From positions 74,844 to 138,843 of the forward strand of contig DATAYM010000058.1 in NCBI GenBank assembly GCA_036272595.1: a stretch of DNA of 64,000 nt. Direction: 5' to 3'. The DNA comes from Poindextera sp036272595 (GTDB lineage: Bacteria; Pseudomonadota; Alphaproteobacteria; Caulobacterales; Caulobacteraceae). Within the stretch, counting starts at the first letter, position 1; each line of letters starts with the position of its first letter. The notes under the pieces were generated by a model. That model was given only the letters and a program-made list of their open reading frames with translations, searched no databases and was not told the DNA's origin. Of the stretch, positions 17,080 to 25,638 are shown one piece after another. A program made the translations under genes and the position numbers.

Positions 17080-17742
17080 TCAGCCGCCGACCGGTCCCAG
17101 CGGCGCGGCGAGGTAGAGGCCGAACTCCTCGGGGAAGTCGACCGAGACGCGGGCGTGGACGCGGCCCTGGCGGTCGAGGAATTCGGCGTGGTCGTCCAGC
17201 GGCACGACGGCGCCGTGCCAGACGCCCGGATGCAGGTAGAGCCCCCGGCCGCCGTCGCAGCGGAAGGTGACGAACCGGTCCGGCGTCACGTCGTCCCCGG
17301 GCAGGGCCAGCGGCACGACGAAGCTCTGGCCGTTCAGCGGATAGAACAGCTGGCCGCCGTCCGGGTGATAGTTGGCGCGCCAGATCAGCGCCCGCTCGCG
17401 CCGGCCGCCGCCGCCCGCGGCGGCCGCCTCTTCCGGCAGGCGGCTCCAGCCGAACAGGTAGCTGTCGCCGACCGCGTTGTTGCGCCCATAGAGCGTCTCG
17501 CCGCGCCACCAGAACTCGAACAGGCCCTCGGCGACGCCGCCCTGGTCGCCGGAATTGGCGTCGACCGGCCGCCAGCCCTGGGCCGGCCAGCGGACGATCT
17601 CGATGGGAAAGCCGTGCGGCTCGTCGACCATGTGGCCGTAGCCCCGCAACGCCTCTTCGCTGGCCTGGACCAGCGGCGTCTCGAACACTTGGCTGACGCC
17701 GGTGGTCGGCACGTAGGCGATCTCGCCGGGGTCGAAGTCCAT
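17080..17742 (-). CDS. Ureidoglycolate lyase-like (AllA family) protein
   Basis: A 220-residue cupin-like protein. The C-terminal block HPDGGQLFYPLNGQSFVVPL, then GRGLYLHPGVWHGAVVPL, resembles ureidoglycolate lyase, in which GQ.F and the HPG.WH region form the active pocket. It is about 50 residues longer than classical AllA, with an extra N-terminal part (IAYVPTTGVSQVFETPLV). AllA releases glyoxylate and urea from ureidoglycolate in purine catabolism, but no other purine genes are present, so a different small acid substrate is possible. It lies 9 bases downstream of the Mrp gene on the same strand. Confidence 0.6.
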   Translation of the reverse strand: MDFDPGEIAYVPTTGVSQVFETPLVQASEEALRGYGHMVDEPHGFPIEIVRWPAQGWRPVDANSGDQGGVAEGLFEFWWRGETLYGRNNAVGDSYLFGWSRLPEEAAAAGGGGRRERALIWRANYHPDGGQLFYPLNGQSFVVPLALPGDDVTPDRFVTFRCDGGRGLYLHPGVWHGAVVPLDDHAEFLDRQGRVHARVSVDFPEEFGLYLAAPLGPVGG

Positions 17743-17751
17743 CGTGCCGCC

Positions 17752-18951
17752 CTAGTCCTCGAAGACGATCTTCGGCGGCGGCTTCAGGCTGGAGCGGTCC
17801 AGGGCGTCCAGCACGCTCTCGGCCATGGCCAGGAAGGCCTTGGACGCGGCGCTGTCGCCGCCGTCGGCGACCAGGGGCCGGCCGTCGTCGCAGGCCTGGC
17901 GCAGGGCGATCTCGATGGGGATCTCGCCGAGGAAGGGCGCGCCCAGGGCCTCGGCCGTGGCCCTGGCCCCGCCGCGGCCGAAGATCGGGATCGGCGCGCC
18001 GGTCGCCGGATCGGGGAAATAGGCCATGTTCTCGACCACGCCCAGGATCGGCACATGGGTCTTCTCGAACATGGCCGCGCCCCGGCGCACATCGATCAGC
18101 GCCACCTCCTGCGGGGTCGAGACCACCACCGCGCCGGACAGCGACACCCGCTGGGCCAGGGTCAGCTGCACGTCGCCGGTGCCAGGCGGCATGTCGATGA
18201 GGAGGACGTCCAGCGGCGCGTCCTCGCTGGCCCAGGCGACGTCGTTGAGCATCTGGTTCAGCGCCGAGGAGGCGATCGGCCCGCGCCAGATCATCGGCGC
18301 GCCCTCGTCGACCAGGAAGCCGATCGACATGATCTTCAGGCCCCAGGCCTGCAGCGGAACCAGCTTGCGCTCGGCGTTCAGCTCCGGGTCGCCGTCCAGG
18401 CCGCTCATGCGCGGGATGGAGGGGCCGTAGACGTCGGCGTCGAGCAGGCCGACGCGGCGGCCGAGCATGGCCATGGCCGCGGCCAGGTTCAGCGCCACGG
18501 TGGACTTGCCGACCCCGCCCTTGGCGCTGGAGACGGCGACCACGTGGCGGACATTGGCCGGCTTCAGCGCCGCCGTCGGCCGCGCCGGCGACATCTGCGC
18601 CTGGGCCTCGGGCGACAGCCGCGCGCCGCGCCGCACCCGCACAACGTTCGGGTCGGGCGGCCGCTCATTTTCGGCATGTCGGGGGGGCGGTCCGGCGGAA
18701 GCGGTCAGCACCACCTGGATCTTTTCGGCGCCGCTGACCTCGCGCAACACCGCCTCGGCGGCGTCGCGGACGGGGGCGTAGAGGCCCGCATCGGCGGCCG
18801 CCACCTCGATCATGAAGCCGGCGCGATCGGGGCCCAGCACCAGCGCCTGCACCAGCCCCGCCGCCGCCAGGCCGCGCCCTGACCTGGGGTCGCGCACCTG
18901 GTCGAGCGCCGCCAGCACCGTGGCGCGATCGGGGTTGGAAGGGTCAGCCAT
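17752..18951 (-). CDS. mrp: Mrp/ApbC-family Fe-S cluster carrier ATPase
   Basis: A 399-residue P-loop protein. An N-terminal MIP18/DUF59 domain (LDQVRDPRSGRGLAAAGLVQ) precedes the deviant Walker A SSAKGGVGKST and the LLDADVYGPS, MIWRGP and DMPPGTGDVQL motifs diagnostic of Mrp/NBP35. The usual C-terminal CxxC that holds a bridging cluster is replaced by NMAYFPDPATGAPIPIFG, so this protein has no Cys pair there; several alphaproteobacterial Mrp proteins are known to differ at this point. It probably assists Fe-S cluster delivery in the cytoplasm. It is divergent from hflK, with 127 bases between the starts. Confidence 0.92.
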   Translation of the reverse strand: MADPSNPDRATVLAALDQVRDPRSGRGLAAAGLVQALVLGPDRAGFMIEVAAADAGLYAPVRDAAEAVLREVSGAEKIQVVLTASAGPPPRHAENERPPDPNVVRVRRGARLSPEAQAQMSPARPTAALKPANVRHVVAVSSAKGGVGKSTVALNLAAAMAMLGRRVGLLDADVYGPSIPRMSGLDGDPELNAERKLVPLQAWGLKIMSIGFLVDEGAPMIWRGPIASSALNQMLNDVAWASEDAPLDVLLIDMPPGTGDVQLTLAQRVSLSGAVVVSTPQEVALIDVRRGAAMFEKTHVPILGVVENMAYFPDPATGAPIPIFGRGGARATAEALGAPFLGEIPIEIALRQACDDGRPLVADGGDSAASKAFLAMAESVLDALDRSSLKPPPKIVFED

Positions 18952-19078
18952 CAGGCGTCACGTCTTGCACAGTCACCGGGAGGGCTTCATATCCGGGTCC
19001 GCGCGTCGGTTTACAAGCCTTGGCGGGCGGCGAGCCAGGCGCGCCTGGGCGAGACGACGAAAGAGACCACGCCAACCC

Positions 19079-20392
19079 ATGCCCTGGAGCGACAATTCCG
19101 ATACCGGCGCCAAGCCTGGCCAGAAGCCCGGCCCCAAACCGGGTCCCAAGCCCGGCCCCTGGGGCGCCGCGCCGCCGTCGGCCGGCGGCGTCGGCGAAGA
19201 GCGGGACGATCAGGGACGCTCGCGCGGCGACACTCCCCGTGGAGAAGGGCCTCGTGGAGAAGGCCCGCGCGGCGAGGGCCCGCGCCGGCCCGGGCCGCCG
19301 CCCTCCCCGCCCGACGACCTGATCGCGCTGTGGCGGCGGGTGCGGCGGCGCCTGGAGACCGAGTTCGGCGTCATGGGCCCCGGCCTCTGGCGGCGGCTGG
19401 TCCCGGCCCTGGCGGCGGCGATCGTCGGCCTGTGGCTGCTGTCCGGCTTCTATGGCGTGCACGCCGACCAGGAAGGGGTGGTCACCACCTTCGGCGCCTA
19501 TAGCCGCACGGCCGGGCCGGGCTGGCACTACCATCTTCCCGTTCCGATCGAGCGGGTGCAGCAGGTTCCGGTCACCACGGTCAACCAGACCAACATCGGC
19601 TCCAGGTCCGGCGAGCTGCCGAAGGAGAGCCTGATGCTGACCGGCGACGAGAACATCGTCGACGTGGCCTTCAGCGTGCAATGGCGCATCGACGATCCGC
19701 GCCGCTACCTGTTCGACATCAAGGACCAGGACGACACCATCAAGGCGGTGGCCGAGAGCGCCATGCGCGAGGTGGTCGGCCGCTCGACCCTCACCGACGT
19801 CATCGCCACGGGCAAGGCCAAGGTCGAGGCGCAGTCGGCGGCGCTGATGCAGAAGATTCTCGACGGCTACGGCGCCGGCGTCACCGTGGTTTCGGTGCAG
19901 ATCGCCTCGGCCAACCCGCCGGCCGAGGTGGTGCCCGACTTCCAGGCGGTGCAGAGCGCCGCCCAGGACGCCCAGTCGGCCATCAACCAGGCCACCGCCT
20001 ATTCCAACAAGGTGGTCAATGAGGCCAAGGGCACCGCCGCCCAGAAGGAACTGGCCGCCCAGGGCTATCGCCAGCAGGTGATCGCCGAGGCGCAAGGCGA
20101 GGCCGACGCCTTCAGCGCCGTCGACGCCCAGTACCGCCGCGCCCCGGCGGTGACCCGCCAGCGGCTCTATCTGGAGACCCTGGAGCGGGTGCTGGGCAAG
20201 TCGGCCAAGGTGATCGTCGACGCCAAGGGCGCGACCGCGCCGATCATCCTGCCGCCGGACGTCTTCCGGCCCCGCGGCGCCGATGCGTCCCAGCCGCCGC
20301 CGCAGCCGACGCCGGACGTCACCGTGCAGCCGGCGCCGCCGGCGCAATCGGCTCAGCCCGCCCAACCGGCTCAAGCCGGAGCCGGCCAATGA
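19079..20392 (+). CDS. hflK: FtsH protease modulator HflK
   Basis: A 437-residue membrane protein starting at ATG 19079 (MPWSDNSDTG, the normal HflK opening). The N-terminal cytoplasmic tail contains a PGPKPG repeat and three RGEGP repeats. A single membrane helix (LAAAIVGLWLLSGFYGV) is followed by the SPFH/prohibitin domain (QEGVVTTFGAYSRTAGPGWH) and a coiled coil (AQGEADAFSAVDAQYRRAP). The tail is Pro/Gln-rich with AQPAQPAQ. With HflC it forms the large complex that encloses FtsH in the inner membrane and limits its proteolysis. The next gene is hflC, with a 4-base overlap. Confidence 0.96.
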   Translation: MPWSDNSDTGAKPGQKPGPKPGPKPGPWGAAPPSAGGVGEERDDQGRSRGDTPRGEGPRGEGPRGEGPRRPGPPPSPPDDLIALWRRVRRRLETEFGVMGPGLWRRLVPALAAAIVGLWLLSGFYGVHADQEGVVTTFGAYSRTAGPGWHYHLPVPIERVQQVPVTTVNQTNIGSRSGELPKESLMLTGDENIVDVAFSVQWRIDDPRRYLFDIKDQDDTIKAVAESAMREVVGRSTLTDVIATGKAKVEAQSAALMQKILDGYGAGVTVVSVQIASANPPAEVVPDFQAVQSAAQDAQSAINQATAYSNKVVNEAKGTAAQKELAAQGYRQQVIAEAQGEADAFSAVDAQYRRAPAVTRQRLYLETLERVLGKSAKVIVDAKGATAPIILPPDVFRPRGADASQPPPQPTPDVTVQPAPPAQSAQPAQPAQAGAGQ

Positions 20393-21282
20393 AGCGCCGG
20401 TCGATCATCGTCGCCGCGGTGCTGGCGGCGCTCGCCGCCGTGCTGGCGGCCAACACCCTGTTCACCGTCGGCCAGCGCTCCCAGGTCATCGTGCTGCGCT
20501 TCGGCCGGCCGGTGAGGGTGATCAACGCCCTGGGCGAGACCGATCCGGGCCTGAAGGTAAAGGCGCCCTGGGAAAGCATCGTGCGGCTGGACAAGCGCAA
20601 CCAGGGGCTGGACGCCGACCCGGCCGAGATCATCGCCGCCGACCAGGAGCGGCTGGTGGTCGACGCCTTCCTGCGCTATCGGATCACCAATCCGATCGCC
20701 TTCTACACCAGCCTCGGCGACGACGCGACGGCGCACGACCGGCTGGACCGGCTGGTCAGCGCCACCCTGCGCGAGGTGCTGGGATCGGCCAGTTCGCCCG
20801 ACATCATCTCCGGCCGGCGCAGCCAGCTGATGGCCCAGGCCACCGCCGAGGTCGCCGCCCAGGCCAGGGCCGAACGGCTGGGCATCCAGGTGATCGACCT
20901 GCGCATCAAGCGCGCCGACCTGCCCGACGCCAACGCCGAGGCGGTCTATCAGCGCATGAAGACCGAGCGCCAGCAGATGGCCGCGCAGATCAAGGCGGTC
21001 GGCGAGCAGAAGAAGCTGGAGATCATGGCCGAGGCCGACAAGGAGGCGACCGTCACCATCGCCACCGCCGACGGCGACGCCGCGCGCATCCGCGGCGACG
21101 GCGACGCCCAGCGGGCGCAGCTGTTCGCCAAGAGCTTCGGCCGCGACCCCGGCTTCGCCGCCTTCTACCGCACCATGCAGGCCTACAACGCCGCCCTCGG
21201 CCAGGGCGACACGACCTTCGTGCTGTCCCCGGACAGCGCCTTCCTGAAATACCTGAAATCCGGCCCCGGCGGCGGCCGGTGA
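20389..21282 (+). CDS. hflC: FtsH protease modulator HflC
   Basis: A 297-residue protein of typical length. The N-terminal anchor (SIIVAAVLAALAAVLAANTLF) precedes the SPFH domain with VGQRSQVIVLRFGRPVRV, a helical segment RIKRADLPDANAEAVYQRMK and the Ala/Glu coiled coil that packs against HflK. The C-terminal FVLSPDSAFLKYLK is the conserved ending. ATGA overlaps the hflK stop, so the partners are made in equal amounts. In many genomes a DegP-type protease gene follows; here a repeat-rich gap follows instead. Confidence 0.96.
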   Translation: MKRRSIIVAAVLAALAAVLAANTLFTVGQRSQVIVLRFGRPVRVINALGETDPGLKVKAPWESIVRLDKRNQGLDADPAEIIAADQERLVVDAFLRYRITNPIAFYTSLGDDATAHDRLDRLVSATLREVLGSASSPDIISGRRSQLMAQATAEVAAQARAERLGIQVIDLRIKRADLPDANAEAVYQRMKTERQQMAAQIKAVGEQKKLEIMAEADKEATVTIATADGDAARIRGDGDAQRAQLFAKSFGRDPGFAAFYRTMQAYNAALGQGDTTFVLSPDSAFLKYLKSGPGGGR

Positions 21283-21323
21283 ACTACCCGGTCATGCCCG
21301 CGAAGCGGGAAGCCAGGTAATTT

Positions 21324-21408
21324 AACACGAAGCACACTAAGCACACGAAGAAGAGCAAGGGTCAGCGGCCTCTTCGTGTCCTTAGTGTACTTTGTGTCCT
21401 TCGTGGTG
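21324..21408. repeat. Inverted repeat built of CACGAAG-ACAC-AAG units
   Basis: The left arm (21324-21353) contains ACACGAAGCACACTAAGCAC and the right arm (about 21370-21408) carries CTTCGTGTCCTTAGTG and TTTGTGTCCTTCGTGG, giving an imperfect hairpin around a loop of about 16 bases. Outside it, two short palindromes CCCGCGAAGCGGG (about 21296-21309) and CCCGCTTCGCGGG (about 21462-21474) mirror each other. The arm sequence is related to the repeats that flank the GxxExxY gene at 57639-58074. The whole gap 21283-21501 holds no gene. Confidence 0.7.
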
Positions 21409-21501
21409 AACCTTCAATCTCGCGGCAGCGACGCGCTTGCCGGACAGCGGAACCTGAGTCCCCGCTTCGCGGGATGAGTGGAGCGGAAGTTGGCGGGTTG
21501 C

Positions 21502-22164
21502 CTAGGTCAGCGCCAGGCGCACGTCGTGCAGGCTCTGCGCGATGGCGATGGTCTTTTCGCGCATCTCGTCGGTGGCTTCGAGCAGGTCGGGGACCATCAC
21601 CGCCATCATGCCGGCGGCGTGGGCGCTGCGGACGCCGTTGTGGGAGTCCTCCAGCGCCAGGCAGTCCCGCGGCGCGATGCCGAGCGCGGCGGCGGCCTTG
21701 AGATAAGGCTCTGGATGCGGCTTGCCGCGTTCGACGCTCTCGCGGGTGACCAGGTGGGCGAAGCGCGCCACCACCTCGGCCGGCAGGTGACGGTCGACGG
21801 CGCGGCGGCTGGACGAGGTGACCAGGGCCTTGGGCAGGCCGATCTGGTCGACCAGGGCGAGCAGCTCGAGCGCGCCGGGTTTCAGCGGCACGCCAAGATC
21901 GAACCGCGTCTCCAAAAGCCGCCACACCTCGGCCTGGAAGGCGGCGAGGTCGAAGCCCTCGCCGAAATGCTCGACCAGGATGGCGTCGGAATGGGCGCTG
22001 GTGGTCCCGACCATGGAGAGGAACACCGTCGCCGGCAGCTCGCGGCCGATGCCGGCCGCGGCGTTCATCAGGGCGTCGCGGACCGGGACTTCGGTGTCGA
22101 CCAGAAGACCGTCCATGTCGAAGATCACGGCGCGGACGGGCCGGGGGAAGATCAAGCCTTGCAT
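21502..22164 (-). CDS. HAD-superfamily sugar-phosphatase-like hydrolase
   Basis: A 220-residue HAD hydrolase of the beta-phosphoglucomutase/phosphatase subgroup. Motif I is FDMDGLLVDTE (Asp16 nucleophile, Asp18 acid), motif II is VTSSSRR, motif III Lys is in ERGKPHPEPYL and motif IV is ALEDSHNGVRSA. A helical cap lies between motifs I and II. Its ATG shares one base with the stop of serB (TGATG), so it is translated after SerB. Dephosphorylation of a small sugar or glycolate phosphate is expected; the substrate is not readable. Confidence 0.88.
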   Translation of the reverse strand: MQGLIFPRPVRAVIFDMDGLLVDTEVPVRDALMNAAAGIGRELPATVFLSMVGTTSAHSDAILVEHFGEGFDLAAFQAEVWRLLETRFDLGVPLKPGALELLALVDQIGLPKALVTSSSRRAVDRHLPAEVVARFAHLVTRESVERGKPHPEPYLKAAAALGIAPRDCLALEDSHNGVRSAHAAGMMAVMVPDLLEATDEMREKTIAIAQSLHDVRLALT

Positions 22165-23057
22165 CAGTCGGTCACGAACCGGTCGGCCGAATAGCCCTGG
22201 AAATAGAGCAGAGCGGTGAGGTCGGCGTGGTCGATGCGCGCGTCGGCCTCGGCCGCCACCAGCGGCTTGGCGCGGTAGGCGACGCCGAGGCCGGCCGCGC
22301 GGATCATGTCCAGGTCGTTGGCCCCGTCGCCGATCGCGGCGGTGTCGACCAGGTCGACGCCCAGCGCCGCCGCCTCCTCGATTAGCGCCGCGAGCTTGGC
22401 TTCGCGGCCGAGGATCGGTTCGGCGACCAGGCCGGCCAGGGCGCCGTCCGCCTCGATCAGCCGGTTGGCGCGGTCCAGGTGGAAGCCGGCCGCCTCGGCG
22501 ACGCGGGCGGTGAAGAAGTCGAAGCCGCCGGAGACCAGCACGCAGCGCGCGCCATCGGCCGCCATGGTCCGCACTAGGGTCCGCGCCCCCGGATTGAGCC
22601 TCACCCGCTCCGCATGGGCGCGGGCCAGCTCGGCCAGCGGCAGGCCCTTCAGCATGGCGACCCGCTGGCGCAGGGCGGACTCGAAATCCACCTCGCCGCG
22701 CATGGCCCGCTCGGTGATGGCGGCGACCTCGGCTTTCAGGCCGGCGAAGTCGGCCAGCTCGTCCAGGCATTCGACGCCGATGATGGTGGAATCCATGTCG
22801 GCGACCAGCAGCTGCTTGCGCCGGTGCTCCAGCGGCTGGGCGCAGAGATCGATGGGGGCGTACTGGAGCGCGGTCGTCGCGGCGCGGTGGATGACGCGCG
22901 GATCATCGTGCTCGACGATCAGGTCGGCGGCGCCGTCGCCAAGGATGTCGGTCTCGCGGATGGTGCAGCCCGAGCCGGCCACCGCCTCCAGGGCGTGCGG
23001 CAGGTTGGTTTCCAGGCTAGTGAGATCGGGCGCGACGAGGGTGAGGACGACCAGCAT
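22164..23057 (-). CDS. serB: Phosphoserine phosphatase
   Basis: A 297-residue HAD enzyme performing the last step of serine synthesis. An N-terminal ACT-like half (MLVVLTLVAPDLTSLE) precedes motif I VADMDSTIIGVECLDELAD, whose DMDST and ECLDE are diagnostic of SerB. VLVSGGFDFF carries motif II, GREAK the Lys, and AIGDGANDLDM motif IV. Chosen start CAT at 23055-23057; another in-frame ATG at 23069 exists. Either start overlaps the divergent miaA start codon at 23056, so the genes have no intergenic DNA between them. A HAD phosphatase gene is coupled downstream. Confidence 0.95.
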   Translation of the reverse strand: MLVVLTLVAPDLTSLETNLPHALEAVAGSGCTIRETDILGDGAADLIVEHDDPRVIHRAATTALQYAPIDLCAQPLEHRRKQLLVADMDSTIIGVECLDELADFAGLKAEVAAITERAMRGEVDFESALRQRVAMLKGLPLAELARAHAERVRLNPGARTLVRTMAADGARCVLVSGGFDFFTARVAEAAGFHLDRANRLIEADGALAGLVAEPILGREAKLAALIEEAAALGVDLVDTAAIGDGANDLDMIRAAGLGVAYRAKPLVAAEADARIDHADLTALLYFQGYSADRFVTD

Positions 23058-23982
23058 GGAGGCCCGCATCTGGCTGATCGCCGGCCCCACCGCAAGCGGG
23101 AAGTCGGCGCTGGCGCTGCGGCTGGCGCGCGAAACCGGCGGCGAGATCGTCAATGCCGACGCCTTGCAGCTCTATCGCGACCTGCGGATCCTGAGCGCGC
23201 GGCCCGCCGCCGAAGAGGAAGCCGCCGCGCCGCACCACCTGTTCGGGGTCGCCGACGCCGCCGACGGCTGGTCGGTCGGGCGCTGGCTGACGGCGGCCGG
23301 GGCGGCCCTGGCCGAGATCGCCGCGCGCGGCCGGCCGGCGATCGTGACCGGCGGCACGGGCCTTTATTTCCGCGCTCTGACCCAAGGCCTGGCGGACATC
23401 CCGCCCGTGCCTCGCGCCGAACGGGAGGCGGCCGAGCGCGCTTACGACGTCGAAGGCGAAGCCGCCGTGCGCGACGCCCTGCGCGGGCTGGACCCCCTGG
23501 CCGAAGCCCGCATCTCGCCCGGTGATCGCCAGCGGCTGACCCGCGCCCTGGGGGTGGCCCGCGCCACCGGCCGCGCGCTCAGCGCCTGGCAGGCGCAGAC
23601 GGTCCCGGCGATCGCGGCCGACGCCTGGCGCGCCGTGGTGCTGGAGCCGCCGCGCGAGGCGCTCTACGCCCGCATCGACGCCCGCCTGATCGCGATGACG
23701 CGGGCCGGGGCGATCGAAGAGGCGGCCGCCCTGATGGCGCGCGGCCTCGACCCTCGCCTGCCGGCCATGAAGGCGGTGGGCCTGCGCGAACTGGCCGCCC
23801 ACGCCGCCGGCGAAGCCTCGCTCGACGCCGCCATCGCCGCCGCCCAGCAGGCCACCCGACGCTACGCCAAGCGCCAGCTCACCTGGTTCCGCAACCAGAC
23901 GCCGGACTGGCCGCGCATCACGGCGGTCGAATCGTTCGAGGCGACAGAAGCGCTCGGCGCGCTCGATGCGGCGCGGCGGTAA
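23056..23982 (+). CDS. miaA: tRNA dimethylallyltransferase
   Basis: A 308-residue enzyme that adds the isopentenyl group to A37 of tRNAs reading UNN codons. The P-loop IAGPTASGKSALALRLAR is at the N-terminus, followed by NADALQLYRDL (usual DSMQvYr motif, here A-L-Q-L), ATGGTGLY-like VTGGTGLYFRALTQGLA and RRYAKRQLTWFRNQ at the C-terminus. GAGGA lies 9 bases before ATG 23056. The start codon overlaps the divergent serB start by two bases, so its promoter must lie within serB. The C-terminal Cys-rich zinc finger of eukaryotic forms is absent, as in other bacteria. Confidence 0.95.
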   Translation: MEARIWLIAGPTASGKSALALRLARETGGEIVNADALQLYRDLRILSARPAAEEEAAAPHHLFGVADAADGWSVGRWLTAAGAALAEIAARGRPAIVTGGTGLYFRALTQGLADIPPVPRAEREAAERAYDVEGEAAVRDALRGLDPLAEARISPGDRQRLTRALGVARATGRALSAWQAQTVPAIAADAWRAVVLEPPREALYARIDARLIAMTRAGAIEEAAALMARGLDPRLPAMKAVGLRELAAHAAGEASLDAAIAAAQQATRRYAKRQLTWFRNQTPDWPRITAVESFEATEALGALDAARR

Positions 23983-23996
23983 CCGAAAGCCGCGCC

Positions 23997-25544
23997 GTGC
24001 GTTCAGGCGGCGTGAGCACCCGATCCCCCCGCCTCCTCCGCACCCCCCTGTTGCTGCTGGTCAGCGCCGCCGCCCTTCCGGCGGCCCTGGGCCTTTCCGC
24101 CTGCGACAGGGGCGGCGGCGGACAGCCGGCGCAGCCGGCGCCGCCGGCGCAGTCCTCCCAGCCGGCTCGGGCCGACAACCCGGCCGCCGCCGACGGGCCG
24201 TTGCGGTCCGATCAGGTGCAGGCGGTGGTGCAGACCCTTCAGGCCGCGCCCCAGCAGGGCTTCGCCCCCAGCGCGTTCGGCGACGTGCAGCAGATCGCCG
24301 CCCTCGCCGCCTCCACCGATCCGGCCGAACAGGCCCGCGGCCAGGAAGAGCTGCGCAAGGCGATCATCGCCTACGCCAGGGCCCAGCACGGCCTCGGCCT
24401 GCCGACCGACCAGTTCCCCAAGGAGTGGGGCGTCCGCCCGCCGCCCTACGATGCCGGCGCCGAGCTGCGCGCGGCGCTGGTCCACGACGGACTCGCCGAG
24501 TGGCTGAAGTCGCTGCCGCCCCCCTCGCCGCGCTATGCCGCGCTGGTCCAGGCGCTCGCGGCGTATCAGAAGCTCGCCGCCCAGGGGGGCTGGAAGCCCG
24601 TGCCGCAAGGCCCGCCGCTGCGGCCGGGCGCCCGTGGGACCCGGGTCGCGGCGCTGAGGGCCCGGCTCGCGGTCGAGGACCCCGCCCTGGCCGGCCAGCC
24701 GCCGAGCGACCGCTTCGACGCCGGCCTCGCCGCGGCGCTGTCCCGCTTCCAGTCGCGTTACGGCCTGAAGGACGCCGGCTTCGTCGGCCCTGAAACCTAT
24801 GCGGCGCTGAACACGCCGGTCGAAGGGCGCATCGACCAGATCCGCGCCAACCTGCAGCGCTGGCGCTGGGTTCCGCGCGACCCACCCCCCACCCGTATCG
24901 AGGTCGACGCCGCTTCCGGGGCGATGGACTATTACAACGACGGCCGCGACGTGATGCACATGCTGGCCGCGGCCGGCAAGCCGGACGACGAGACGCCGAT
25001 CCTGATCTCGAAGATCACCGACGTGGTGCTGAACCCGGCCTGGCACGTGCCAGCCGACATCGCCGCAAAGGAAATCTACCCGAAGGCGCGCCGCGACCAC
25101 GGCTATTTCGCCCGCGAAGGCTTCACCAAGGGCTCGAGCAGCATCGCCCCGGTGATCCAGAAGCCCGGCCCGAAAAACGCCCTCGGCCAGGTCAAGTTCG
25201 AGTTCGACAACGCCTATGGCGTCTACATGCACGACACCCCGGCCAAGACCGCCTTCAACCTGGCGCAGCGCTCGGTCAGCCATGGCTGCGTGCGGCTGCA
25301 GCACGCCCTCGACCTCGCCAAGGCGCTGCTTTCCACCGCGCCGGGATGGAGCCCAGAGCGGATCGACCAGGCGCTGGCCACCGACCAGACGCAGACCATC
25401 GACCTGCCCCAGCCGGTGCCGATCTATCTGCTCTACTGGACCGCCTACGTGCAGGACGGACAGGTGGTCCTGCGCCAGGATCCGTACGGCTGGGACGCCA
25501 TGCTGGTGCGACTCCTCGACGCATCATCTTCCGGCCAAGGTTGA
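23997..25544 (+). CDS. L,D-transpeptidase, YcbB/LdtD type, lipoprotein-like
   Basis: A 515-residue envelope enzyme. The N-terminal hydrophobic segment ends LGLSACDRGGG, a plausible lipobox (LSAC), then a Pro/Gln linker. A helical scaffold domain (YARAQHGLGLPTDQFPKEW) precedes a peptidoglycan-binding repeat (LRPGARGTRVAALRARL) and the YkuD catalytic domain ending with YMHDTPAKTAFN and SHGCVRLQHALDLA, where His and Cys are catalytic. It makes 3-3 crosslinks in peptidoglycan. GTG 23997 was taken as start; GTG 24012 is possible. The TAT-exported DUF882 peptidase follows, as in other proteobacteria. Confidence 0.92.
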   Translation: MRSGGVSTRSPRLLRTPLLLLVSAAALPAALGLSACDRGGGGQPAQPAPPAQSSQPARADNPAAADGPLRSDQVQAVVQTLQAAPQQGFAPSAFGDVQQIAALAASTDPAEQARGQEELRKAIIAYARAQHGLGLPTDQFPKEWGVRPPPYDAGAELRAALVHDGLAEWLKSLPPPSPRYAALVQALAAYQKLAAQGGWKPVPQGPPLRPGARGTRVAALRARLAVEDPALAGQPPSDRFDAGLAAALSRFQSRYGLKDAGFVGPETYAALNTPVEGRIDQIRANLQRWRWVPRDPPPTRIEVDAASGAMDYYNDGRDVMHMLAAAGKPDDETPILISKITDVVLNPAWHVPADIAAKEIYPKARRDHGYFAREGFTKGSSSIAPVIQKPGPKNALGQVKFEFDNAYGVYMHDTPAKTAFNLAQRSVSHGCVRLQHALDLAKALLSTAPGWSPERIDQALATDQTQTIDLPQPVPIYLLYWTAYVQDGQVVLRQDPYGWDAMLVRLLDASSSGQG

Positions 25545-25638
25545 ACTTCGGAGAAAAAACAAGCACTTCGAGCCCCTCGGGACATTGGGGGCGATCAACC
25601 TCGCGCGCTGCAAGGCGCGCCGAAGCGGATGTGCTTGG

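Noticed and set aside
19130..19290. Short direct repeats as a possible CRISPR or minisatellite
   Set aside because: They encode the PGPKPG and RGEGP repeats of the HflK N-terminal tail in frame, with no spacers.
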